From Chloroflexota bacterium (lineage in GTDB: Bacteria; Chloroflexota; Anaerolineae; VGOG01): a stretch of DNA of 5,143 nt. Location: the NCBI GenBank assembly GCA_030615705.1, contig JAUWYT010000156.1:1-5143 (forward strand), in the 5' to 3' direction. Positions 1 through 5,143 of this stretch are shown one piece after another. The notes under the pieces were generated by a model. It was not told the DNA's origin. It was given only the letters and a program-made list of their open reading frames with translations, and ran no database searches. The translations under genes and the position numbers were made by a program. Every line of letters begins with the position of its first letter. Position 1 is the stretch's first letter.

Positions 1-1
1 T

Positions 2-49
2 ACGGCCACGCCGACACCCACGGCTACGCCGACGCCAACGCCGACCGCT
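2..49 (+). repeat. Thr-Pro/Thr-Ala linker-coding tandem repeat
   Basis: Imperfect 6-base units of the form acg-ccn or acg-gcn encode T-A-T-P-T-P-T-A-T-P-T-P-T-P-T-A. Linkers like this separate a membrane anchor or binding module from the catalytic domain in secreted glycosidases. The repeat is cut by the window edge, so its full length is unknown. Confidence 0.8.
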
Positions 50-1258
50 GAAACTGGCGTTGATAAGTGGGCGCTGTGGACAGAAGGGACCCGCCTGCGC
101 GGCGCCAATATCTACCAGCGTCGCGTCTATCCCGAGCTGGACGGGCCAGAGTTCATGGGACCCGGCCCCGTCGGGCCACCTTACACACAGCAGGACTTCG
201 ACCGGCTGGCAGCGCTGGGCGCCAATTACGTCAACATCTCCCACCCCGGCTTGTTCACCGAAACCCCTCCCTACACTCTGGATCAGGACATCCAGGACAA
301 CCTGGACAACCTGCTCGACATGATCGCCCAGGCCGACATGTTCGCTGTGATGTCTTTCCGCACCGGGCCGGGCCGCGCCGAGTTCAGTGTTTGCTGCCTT
401 GAGGATGTTGGGGTCTGGTACGATGAGAGTTATCTCAACGATTCCGTGTGGCACGACCAGGCGGCGCAAGACGCATGGGCGGCGATGTGGCATTACACGG
501 TGGAACGCTACCGCAACAACCCCATCGTCGTGGGCTACGACCTGATGGTCGAACCCAATTCCAACGAGGTGGGCAGCCACGCCCTCTACGATGCGCTGGA
601 CATCTGGGCCCCGGAACAGTTTTATGCAAACTATGGGGGCACTTTGTACGATTGGAACCAGTTATACCCGCGTATCACCACTGTTATCCGTGAGGTGGAC
701 CTCGACACGCCCATCCTCATCGGCGGGATGGGCTACAGCGCCGTCGAGTGGCTGCCCTACCTGCAGCCCACCGACGACCCGCGCACGGTCTACATGGTGC
801 ATCAATACGAGCCGTTTGTCTATACCCATCAAGAACCTCCCCTCACCAACACTTACCCGGGCGTGTTCGATACAGACTGGGACGGGGACGATGACCAGTT
901 TAACCGGGCCTGGTTGGATAATCTACTCTCGACCGTGGATACGTTCAAGGCCACGCATGGCGTGCCGGTGGCGGTAAATGAGTTCGGCGTGATGCGCTGG
1001 GAGTCTGGCGCGGCCGAGTTTATGGACGATCAGATGGACTTGTTCGAGCAGCAAGGCATGAACCATGCCCTGTGGGTGTGGGACCCTGCTTGGGAACCGT
1101 GGACGGAGGAGGTAGATGCCTTCAACTTCCGTCACGGCCTTGACCCCAACAACCACACCGACGTTGCATCAAGCGATCTGATGGATGTCATCGTTGAATA
1201 CTGGGGACGCAACACGATACGCCCGTCACTGGGAACCGCGCTACGATCTGGACGATGA
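2..1258 (+). CDS. Secreted GH5-like (clan GH-A) glycoside hydrolase, 5'-truncated by the window
   Basis: The reading frame is open from the first bases, so the true start and signal peptide lie upstream; the ATG at 155 is internal. Residues are counted from nt 2. Residues 1-16 are a Thr-Pro/Thr-Ala linker, and the catalytic domain starts around residue 24 (WALWTEGTRLRGANIY). Signs of a GH5-like (beta/alpha)8 glycosidase are GYDLMVEPNSNE, with the probable acid/base Glu at residue 184 (nt 551-553); VHQYEP, with the conserved His at 267; and PVAVNEFG, with the probable nucleophile Glu at 327 (nt 980-982), followed by ALWVWDPAW. The expected role is extracellular hydrolysis of a beta-linked polysaccharide; the substrate cannot be read. 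The usual Asn before the acid/base Glu is Val. The frame stops at 1258, but a dockerin-like tail follows in another frame, so the last dozen residues (about SLGTALRSGR) are probably frameshift product. The clan is fairly sure, the exact family less so. Confidence 0.85.
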   Translation, partial: TATPTPTATPTPTPTAETGVDKWALWTEGTRLRGANIYQRRVYPELDGPEFMGPGPVGPPYTQQDFDRLAALGANYVNISHPGLFTETPPYTLDQDIQDNLDNLLDMIAQADMFAVMSFRTGPGRAEFSVCCLEDVGVWYDESYLNDSVWHDQAAQDAWAAMWHYTVERYRNNPIVVGYDLMVEPNSNEVGSHALYDALDIWAPEQFYANYGGTLYDWNQLYPRITTVIREVDLDTPILIGGMGYSAVEWLPYLQPTDDPRTVYMVHQYEPFVYTHQEPPLTNTYPGVFDTDWDGDDDQFNRAWLDNLLSTVDTFKATHGVPVAVNEFGVMRWESGAAEFMDDQMDLFEQQGMNHALWVWDPAWEPWTEEVDAFNFRHGLDPNNHTDVASSDLMDVIVEYWGRNTIRPSLGTALRSGR

Positions 1259-1340
1259 TGGCGACATTGACATCGTGGACATCACGCGCGTGGCCGCCCA
1301 TTGGGGCGAACGCTGCGACGACATCGACGCCACCTGGTGA
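1227..1340 (+). pseudogene. Out-of-frame dockerin-like calcium-binding tail of the glycosidase
   Basis: In the frame one base ahead of the glycosidase, codons from about 1227 to the TGA at 1338-1340 read HWEPRYDLDDDGDIDIVDIT, then RVAAHWGERCDDIDATW. D-L-D-D-D-G-D-I-D-I-V-D has acidic residues at loop positions 1, 3, 5, 9 and 12, like a dockerin or type I EF-hand calcium loop, and RVAAHWG resembles the helix that follows. Only one repeat is present. This frame is open only from 1182 (a TGA sits at 1179-1181) and has no start codon or ribosome site of its own. It therefore reads as the displaced C-terminus of the upstream gene, separated by a one-base shift somewhere around 1227-1244. The cause may be a real mutation or a sequencing indel. 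Confidence 0.7.
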
Positions 1341-1388
1341 CCGGACGGGCGCTGGTAGGGGCGGGACTCTGCGCACGTCGGATAACAG

Positions 1389-1473
1389 GGCAGAGGAGAT
1401 CATTGCCAGGCCCACAAAGAGGCCCCACTTCGCGTTGAGGGAAAAGCGGGGCCTTGGTTCTTAATCCTCTGCC
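1389..1473. terminator. Nested inverted repeat, probable bidirectional terminator between convergent genes
   Basis: An outer perfect 9-bp pair, GGCAGAGGA (1389-1397) and TCCTCTGCC (1465-1473), encloses an inner stem. The inner stem pairs AGGCCCC (1420-1426) with GGGGCCT (1448-1454), then after one mismatch continues as CTT/AAG, leaving a 13-nt loop. Read on the minus strand it begins 4 nt after the rarA stop, and the inner stem is followed by CTTTGTG. Read on the plus strand it is followed by TTGGTTCTT. T-tracts are weak on both sides, but the placement between converging genes fits termination. The bases from 1341 to 1388 hold nothing recognisable. Confidence 0.5.
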
Positions 1474-1476
1474 AAC

Positions 1477-2808
1477 TCAATTTGTCTCTTTCTCTAATCC
1501 GCCGTGCTCCCCTCTCCACTTCGCCAACCGCTCTTTTATCAACTTCTCATATCCCTGATCGCTGGGCTTGTAGTAGTGTCTGTGCTGCAACTGGTTGGGT
1601 AGATATTGTTGAGACACGTAGTGGCCTGGATAGTCGTGGGGATACTTGTAGCCCTCACCATGACCCAACCCCCCGGCATCCCGATGGGCGTCCTTGAGGT
1701 GGTCGGGCACCTCAACTTTGCCCTCCCGTTCCACATCTGCTAGGGCTTTGAAGTAGGCTCCTGTCGAGTTACTCTTGGGAGCTGTAGCCAGGTAGATGGC
1801 TGCCTGGGCCAGGTTGTACTGGGCCTCGGGCAGGCCTACCCATTCCAAGGCATCCGCGGCCGAGGTGGCGAGGACGAGGGCCTGGGGGTCGGCATTGCCC
1901 ACATCCTCCGAGGCAAAGATGATCATCCGTCGGGCGATGAAGCGGGGATCCTCGCCGGCGTAGATCATCTTAGCCAGCCAGTACAATGCGGCGTCGGGGT
2001 CACTTCCTCGCAGGCTCTTAATAAAGGCGGACACCGTGTTGTAGTGGGCCTCCCGATCATAAGCCAGGGCCCGACGCTGGATGGAGTCCTCAGCTATAGC
2101 TAGGTCAATGTGAATTACCCCCTCGTCGGCTTCTGTCGTCTCGACAGCTAGCTCCAGGGCGTTAAGGGCGATGCGAGCATCTCCCCCGGCCACCCTCACC
2201 ACGTGGGCCATCGCCTCGTCGTCGATCTCGACCATCAGCTTCCCATAGCCCCGTTCTTCATCGGCCAGGGCCCCACGCAGGATGATCGCCAGTTCCTCCT
2301 CGCTCAGGGGTCTGAGCTGGAAGACCCGGGAGCGGGAGACCAGGGGCGGGATGACCTCGAAGTAGGGGTTCTCAGTAGTCGAACCGATGAGGACAATGGT
2401 GCCATCCTCAACGTGAGGCAAAAGGGCATCCTGTTGGGCTTTGTTGAAACGGTGGATCTCGTCCACCAGCACTATGGTGCGCTGGCCATACATGCCCCGC
2501 CTGTTCTTGGCTTCAGCGATGATTCGTCGGATATCGGCGACACCAGCCATGACGGCACTGATGGCAGCGAAGTAGGATTTGGTGGTGTTAGCGATGATCA
2601 TAGCCAAAGTGGTCTTACCTGTTCCTGGCGGCCCCCAGAGGATGAGGGATGATAGTTGGTCGCCCTCGATAGCTCGCCTTAGCAGCCTTCCTGGCCCTGC
2701 GATTTCCTCCTGTCCCACAAATTCTTCCAAGCTGCGAGGTCGCATGCGGGCTGCCAGAGGCGCTTCTTTGCTGATTTGGTCTAGACGGCTGTATTCGAAA
2801 AGATCCAT
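1477..2808 (-). CDS. rarA: Replication-associated recombination protein A (RarA/MgsA, AAA+ ATPase)
   Basis: RarA proteins are DNA-dependent ATPases of the clamp-loader/RuvB-like AAA+ group that act on single-stranded DNA at stalled replication forks. All family marks are present in this 443-residue form: N-terminal [20 protein letters not shown] (17-36), Walker A GPPGTGKT (59-66), Walker B IVLVDE followed by IHRF (112-121), sensor 1 STTENP (143-148), arginine-finger region SRSR (158-161), sensor 2 [12 protein letters not shown] (208-219), and the family's C-terminal domain with KSNSTGAY (345-352) and YKYPHDY (387-393). The length is normal and nothing is broken. ATG at 2808 is preferred over the in-frame ATG at 2832: MDLFEYS is the typical N-terminus, and AAGGG lies 8 nt upstream, whereas 2832 has no ribosome site. 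It is transcribed alone, divergent from the antiporter-like gene and convergent with the glycosidase gene. Confidence 0.96.
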   Translation of the reverse strand: MDLFEYSRLDQISKEAPLAARMRPRSLEEFVGQEEIAGPGRLLRRAIEGDQLSSLILWGPPGTGKTTLAMIIANTTKSYFAAISAVMAGVADIRRIIAEAKNRRGMYGQRTIVLVDEIHRFNKAQQDALLPHVEDGTIVLIGSTTENPYFEVIPPLVSRSRVFQLRPLSEEELAIILRGALADEERGYGKLMVEIDDEAMAHVVRVAGGDARIALNALELAVETTEADEGVIHIDLAIAEDSIQRRALAYDREAHYNTVSAFIKSLRGSDPDAALYWLAKMIYAGEDPRFIARRMIIFASEDVGNADPQALVLATSAADALEWVGLPEAQYNLAQAAIYLATAPKSNSTGAYFKALADVEREGKVEVPDHLKDAHRDAGGLGHGEGYKYPHDYPGHYVSQQYLPNQLQHRHYYKPSDQGYEKLIKERLAKWRGEHGGLEKETN

Positions 2809-2816
2809 CGTGTGAT

Positions 2817-2824
2817 CCCTTCTC
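2817..2824 (-). promoter_or_regulatory. Ribosome binding site deciding the rarA start
   Basis: On the minus strand GAGAAGGG ends 8 nt before the ATG at 2808. It lies inside the extension that would be translated from the upstream ATG at 2832, so it supports the shorter protein. Confidence 0.6.
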
Positions 2825-2854
2825 AGAAGCATTACTGGTTGCGTAAACGTTCAG

Positions 2855-2872
2855 CTAGACTTCCGAAGTCTC
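2855..2872. repeat. Near-palindromic repeat, copy 1
   Basis: CTAGACTTCCGAAGTCTC contains AGACTTC-C-GAAGTCT, palindromic except for the central base. An 18-base copy differing only at that base lies 85 bp away at 2940-2957. This copy sits about 47 bp before the rarA start codon, inside the predicted leader. Confidence 0.8.
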
Positions 2873-2928
2873 CACAGAGCCTTGCAGATGAAGGCCAGTT
2901 GACCGCTTTTGAATGCACTCTGTTGGCC

Positions 2929-2963
2929 AGAGTTGAGTCCTAGACTTCGGAAGTCTCAACTCT
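2929..2963. repeat. Near-palindromic repeat, copy 2, within a larger hairpin
   Basis: CTAGACTTCGGAAGTCTC (2940-2957) repeats copy 1 with a G instead of C at the centre, so its 15-base core is the exact reverse complement of the first. It is enclosed by a perfect 9-bp inverted repeat, AGAGTTGAG (2929-2937) and CTCAACTCT (2955-2963). The two pairings partly compete, so either a long stem with a bulge or a short inner hairpin can form. It lies in the rarA leader if the promoter call is right. Confidence 0.75.
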
Positions 2964-3000
2964 CTTACGTAACGCTTACCCGGTTGCGGGGGCTGGGTTA

Positions 3001-3029
3001 ATTATAGCACGAAGGATGCTCTCTGTCTA
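3001..3029 (-). promoter_or_regulatory. Predicted sigma-70-type promoter of rarA
   Basis: On the minus strand, TAGACA (3029-3024) and a perfect TATAAT (3006-3001) are separated by exactly 17 bp. Transcription would start near 2994, giving a leader of about 185 nt that contains both near-palindromes. The box quality and spacing are strong; the start site is inferred. Confidence 0.7.
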
Positions 3030-3031
3030 TT

Positions 3032-3060
3032 TTGCCTCTGCTGTCCTTTTGTGATAGAAT
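3032..3060 (+). promoter_or_regulatory. Predicted sigma-70-type promoter of the antiporter-like gene
   Basis: TTGCCT (3032-3037) and TAGAAT (3055-3060) are 17 bp apart, and the -10 box is preceded by TGA, which makes an extended -10. Transcription would start near 3067, about 63 nt before the ATG at 3130. Its -35 box is 2 bp from the -35 box of the divergent rarA promoter. Confidence 0.6.
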
Positions 3061-3091
3061 AACAGATCGACTTCATCAAAATGCGGTGTGA

Positions 3092-3107
3092 AGGGAAGGT
3101 GTTCCCT
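3092..3107 (+). other. Small hairpin in the 5' leader of the antiporter-like gene
   Basis: AGGGAA (3092-3097) pairs with TTCCCT (3102-3107) around a 4-nt loop, ending 12 nt before the ribosome site. It is small and may be chance; no riboswitch class is recognised. Confidence 0.3.
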
Positions 3108-3119
3108 CTCCTTGGACTT

Positions 3120-3124
3120 GGGAG
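3120..3124 (+). promoter_or_regulatory. Ribosome binding site deciding the start of the antiporter-like gene
   Basis: GGGAG lies 5 nt before the ATG at 3130. The in-frame GTG at 3088 has no such site and would add a polar 14-residue extension before the first membrane helix. Confidence 0.65.
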
Positions 3125-3129
3125 AACAA

Positions 3130-4812
3130 ATGGCTGGTTTAGTTGCCACACCCATGGTCGTCCTCTTAGCAGGTGTCTTGGCACTTTTGCTCTTGAACAG
3201 GGCTGCGGGGCCTCGGAATCGAAGTCTCCTGGCTCTGTTGATAATCGGCGGTGCTTTCCTAGTTTTGCTCTCTCTCGCTCGGGGCTTGCCAGTCAACGGC
3301 ACTATCTCCCGCTGGCGTCCCTTCTTCGGGAGCGATTTGGCTTACTATGTTGATGGTTTAGCCTTCCTCTTCGCTGCCCTGGTAGCCCTTGCGGGACTGG
3401 CTACCATCGCCACGTGTTTGGGCCGCTCCGAAGATCTAGAAGGGTCATCCTATGCTGCCCTATTAGCCCTCCTGGCCGCTGGCCTCAGTTTCATCTTCTC
3501 GGCCAACTTGATCACCTTGTGCCTAAGTTGGGTCATCTTTGATCTGACTTTTCTCTGGGCCCTGGCTGCCAGCGACCACGGTGGATCAAGAATGAGGAGT
3601 GTCCCTCGCATCCTGAACCTCAATTGTCTAGCTTGCCTGAGCCTGCTGGCGGCAGCTTTGCTCCTGGGCCAAGGTGACGATAGCCTTCTTGATGGCCTGG
3701 ATTTGGCAATCCAGGCCGAGCGTTCTATCTCCACACCTGTTTTTGGCCTCATTTTGCTGGCAGCCTTGGTGCGGGCGGGCCTCTATCCCCTCCACCTCTG
3801 GATGCCCATCGGTGTTGAAGCTAGGCTGGCCTCTAGATCCCTGCTCCACCTTGTTCCCGCCAGCGCTGGCCTATATCTACTGGCCCGCCTCTCTGCCTGG
3901 CCCAACGGCGTCGTGAGCTTGTCGAAGGATGGAGGATTGCCCTATGGGCAGGCACTGATCATCGCTAGCAGCTTGGCTTTTGCTATTGGCGCTTTGCTGG
4001 CTTGGGCCGAGGCCGACCTTAGCAAGATCTTATCCTTTATCATGATGAGCCAAGTAGGCTACGCCATCGCATCCTTAGCCATTGCCAAACCACCCACAAG
4101 GGTCGTTATTCTATGGCCGAGCCTAAACCTTGTCCTCTGCCTGGGCCTCCTCTTTTTGAGCCAGGACAGGTTTGAGCCAGGTAATTCTTGGCCAAGAGCG
4201 GCCTCGGGCCTGGCTATTGCTTCCTTGGTTGGAGTGCCTCTAACCTCGGGCTTTGTTGGCCGCTGGCATCTTTACCATTCCCTTCTGACAGGCAGCCACT
4301 TGGCTTTTCTAGCTCTGAGCTTGTTGGCAGAGACCTTCCTCTTCGCTGCCTTGCTCAGGATGTGGTCAGTTGTCTCCATCAATCCATCCCCGTCAGAGCT
4401 TGCTTATGAGAGGTTGTCCGTGGTGGGTGCAGCGTTGCTAGCTGCGCCCATCCTCATTTTGGGGCTGCACCCACCCGTGCTAAGACCCTTGATCGAGGTA
4501 GTCCCCTTCCCTACATTGGTGGGCTTGCTCCGCTCGACAACCATTGCCCGATGGGTGGCTTTCTTTTTACCTCCCTTGGGGGGTTACCTGCTCCAACGTC
4601 ATCGTCAGAGGATATTCGATCCAATTGAGATCTTTTGGTTGAAGCTTTCGACGGCCCTTCGCTTGGAATGGCTTTATAGCCTCCTCGGACAGATTGTTAC
4701 CGGGGCAGCGGGCACTTTGGAGATAGTGGGGAGGGTGAGCGAAGGTAAGGGATACTTGAGTTGGATCGCTGTCATGGGCCTTCTTGTGTTTCTATTCCTC
4801 CGGGGCAGATAG
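3130..4812 (+). CDS. Orphan NuoL/M/N-like (complex I / Mrp antiporter-type) membrane protein
   Basis: The 560-residue product is almost entirely membrane helices (about 14-16), starting at residue 5 and ending with one at 543-557 followed by RGR. Family landmarks of the proton-translocating antiporter-like subunits are recognisable: RAGLYPLHLWMP (215-226) matches the family's K-S-A-x-x-P-x-H-x-W-L-P; LLHLVPASAGLYLLAR (238-253) matches the H-A-x-x-M-V-x-A-G-V-Y-L region; ADLSKILSF...SQVGY (295-311) matches D-L-K-x-I-L-A-Y-S-x-x-S-Q-x-G-Y; and GVPLTSGFVGRW (368-379) matches G-x-P-x-x-G-F-x-G-K. The family moves protons or sodium through the membrane arm of complex I, hydrogenases or Mrp antiporters. 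Here the Lys of the P-L-H helix is Arg215, the usual W-E of the preceding helix region is W134-V135 with Asp138 nearby, and the Lys after G-F-x-G is Arg378. No sibling subunit gene is visible, so the function is uncertain: a divergent ion-translocating protein or one that has lost pumping. Confidence 0.8.
   Translation: MAGLVATPMVVLLAGVLALLLLNRAAGPRNRSLLALLIIGGAFLVLLSLARGLPVNGTISRWRPFFGSDLAYYVDGLAFLFAALVALAGLATIATCLGRSEDLEGSSYAALLALLAAGLSFIFSANLITLCLSWVIFDLTFLWALAASDHGGSRMRSVPRILNLNCLACLSLLAAALLLGQGDDSLLDGLDLAIQAERSISTPVFGLILLAALVRAGLYPLHLWMPIGVEARLASRSLLHLVPASAGLYLLARLSAWPNGVVSLSKDGGLPYGQALIIASSLAFAIGALLAWAEADLSKILSFIMMSQVGYAIASLAIAKPPTRVVILWPSLNLVLCLGLLFLSQDRFEPGNSWPRAASGLAIASLVGVPLTSGFVGRWHLYHSLLTGSHLAFLALSLLAETFLFAALLRMWSVVSINPSPSELAYERLSVVGAALLAAPILILGLHPPVLRPLIEVVPFPTLVGLLRSTTIARWVAFFLPPLGGYLLQRHRQRIFDPIEIFWLKLSTALRLEWLYSLLGQIVTGAAGTLEIVGRVSEGKGYLSWIAVMGLLVFLFLRGR
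3914..3928 (+). repeat. Interspersed repeat core TGAGCTTGTCGAAGG inside the antiporter-like gene
   Basis: The 15-base word matches a short repeat scattered in many bacterial genomes, which gives phrases such as S-L-S-K when translated in this frame. Here it is read in frame as V262-S-L-S-K-D-G-G269, in a loop between two membrane helices. The match is from memory of the repeat family, not from a search. Confidence 0.55.
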
Positions 4813-4857
4813 GCTCAGTAATAGGAGCTACGCGGTTGTCGTCTAAATCTCGTGGAG

Positions 4858-4879
4858 TGCGGTTTGCCGCCAAATCGCA
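4858..4879. other. Stem-loop downstream of the antiporter-like gene
   Basis: TGCGGTTTG (4858-4866) pairs with CAAATCGCA (4871-4879), 9 bp with one G-T, around loop CCGC, starting 45 nt after the stop. It could be a weak terminator or mRNA 3'-end structure, but no T-tract follows. Confidence 0.4.
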
Positions 4880-4907
4880 GGGATAAACCCCAATGTCACT
4901 AAGCATC

Positions 4908-4929
4908 GCCCGGACGTGAACCTCCGGGC
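4908..4929. other. Second GC-rich stem-loop downstream of the antiporter-like gene
   Basis: GCCCGGA (4908-4914) and TCCGGGC (4923-4929) form a perfect 7-bp stem with an 8-nt loop. No T-tract follows. Together with the hairpin at 4858-4879 it may mark the end of the transcript. Confidence 0.35.
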
Positions 4930-4976
4930 CTCGGCCTGAGCTCGGCCGGACGGCTGAAAGAGCGAAGCTCCTTCGA

Positions 4977-4989
4977 CCCCTCGACAGGC
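4977..4989 (-). repeat. Degenerate copy of the interspersed repeat
   Basis: CCCCTCGACAGGC resembles the complement of the TGAGCCTGTCGAAGGG variant of the repeat at 3914-3928, with one mismatch over the shared 13 bases. It directly abuts the palindromic array. Short and tentative. Confidence 0.3.
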
Positions 4990-5137
4990 CCCTGGTCCTT
5001 TGGCACTTGTCCTGGACCCTTTGTCCCCTGTGTCCTTGGGCCACAGGACCAAGGGCTTGGGCACTTAGTCCTGTACCCTTGGTCCTCTGGCCCAAGGACA
5101 GAGGGCGGCCTGAGTACAGGGCCAAAGGACCAAGGGC
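4988..5137. repeat. Nested palindromic repeat array built from GGACCAAGGG-like words
   Basis: The outer arms 4988-5004 and 5121-5137 pair over 17 bp with one mismatch, including the perfect 12-bp TGGTCCTTTGGC/GCCAAAGGACCA. The inner arms 5031-5055 and 5076-5100 pair over 25 bp with one C-C mismatch (TGTCCTTGGGCCA/TGGCCCAAGGACA, then AGGACCAAGGG/CCCTTGGTCCT), leaving a 20-nt loop. A direct repeat is superimposed: 5002-5026 and 5060-5085 match except for two substitutions and one inserted base, 58 bp apart. No convincing gene lies here. The array may continue past the window end. Confidence 0.85.
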
Positions 5138-5143
5138 GACAAG

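Noticed and set aside
155..1258. ATG at 155 as the true start of the glycosidase
   Set aside because: The same frame is open to nt 2 and already encodes linker and conserved domain sequence upstream, so this Met is internal.
1245..1262. Programmed +1 frameshift at the glycosidase stop (CGA TGA) to reach the dockerin frame
   Set aside because: Slipping at the stop would skip the first acidic residues of the calcium loop, because the loop begins upstream at 1245. A useful shift must happen before 1245, where no known slippery signal is seen.
2203..2652. 149-codon plus-strand open frame inside rarA
   Set aside because: It is an antisense shadow of a well-conserved AAA+ gene, with no ribosome site or recognisable domain.
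2809..2832. Upstream ATG at 2832 as the rarA start
   Set aside because: It lacks a ribosome site and adds MLLRRDHT before the family-typical MDLFEYS; the 2808 ATG has AAGGG at good spacing.
3088..3129. GTG at 3088 as the start of the antiporter-like gene
   Set aside because: No ribosome site precedes it, the extension is not hydrophobic, and GGGAG sits 5 nt before the ATG at 3130.
3002..3302. Minus-strand open frames of 60 and 91 codons over the divergent promoter region
   Set aside because: They overlap the start of the antiporter-like gene and both predicted promoters, are rich in Arg/Lys/Pro shadow composition, and match nothing.
4772..5125. Minus-strand open frames of 117 and 73 codons over the 3' repeat region
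   Set aside because: Their sequence comes from the palindromic repeats and the end of the antiporter gene; there is no ribosome site, domain or conserved-looking segment.
4988..5137. CRISPR array
   Set aside because: Repeat words are about 10 bases, alternate in orientation and have unequal spacing; there are no constant 20-40 base repeats with unique spacers.

Overview
The window looks like bacterial chromosomal DNA, most likely from a member of the Chloroflexota (Anaerolineae-like) or a similar uncultured lineage. That placement is inferred from style only: a secreted glycosidase with a long Thr-Pro/Thr-Ala linker, a single EF-hand dockerin-like tail of the D-x-D-D-D-G type, and a short interspersed repeat of the TGAGCTTGTCGAAGG kind. 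No rRNA, tRNA, CRISPR array or transposase gene is visible.

Layout. (1) Positions 2-1258 (+) hold the 3' part of a secreted glycoside hydrolase of the GH5/clan-A type. Its N-terminus and signal peptide lie before the window. The catalytic domain ends at a stop, but a well-formed dockerin-like calcium loop continues in another frame to 1340, so the gene appears frameshifted near its 3' end. (2) Positions 1341-1476 are a convergent gap containing a nested inverted repeat that probably terminates transcription. (3) Positions 1477-2808 (-) encode RarA (MgsA/YcaJ), a AAA+ ATPase of replication-fork maintenance, complete and with all expected motifs. (4) Positions 2809-3129 are a divergent intergenic region. 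It has two well-formed sigma-70-type promoters back to back, their -35 boxes only 2 bp apart. The rarA side has a leader of about 185 nt carrying two copies of a 15-bp near-palindrome. (5) Positions 3130-4812 (+) encode a 560-residue polytopic membrane protein of the complex I / Mrp antiporter-like family (NuoL/M/N type). It stands alone, lacks the usual membrane-embedded Glu and Lys at two diagnostic places, and carries an in-frame copy of an interspersed DNA repeat. (6) Positions 4813-5143 are non-coding: two small hairpins, then a roughly 150-bp nested palindromic array built from variants of GGACCAAGGG and its complement.

The three genes do not form a pathway. The glycosidase acts outside the cell on polysaccharide, RarA acts at stalled replication forks, and the antiporter-like protein is presumably a membrane ion-translocating or degenerate subunit. 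rarA and the antiporter gene share a promoter region and could be co-regulated, but nothing shows a functional link. The points most worth following up are the terminal palindrome array, the orphan antiporter-like protein with altered channel residues and a repeat insertion, the paired palindromes in the rarA leader, and the frameshifted dockerin tail.
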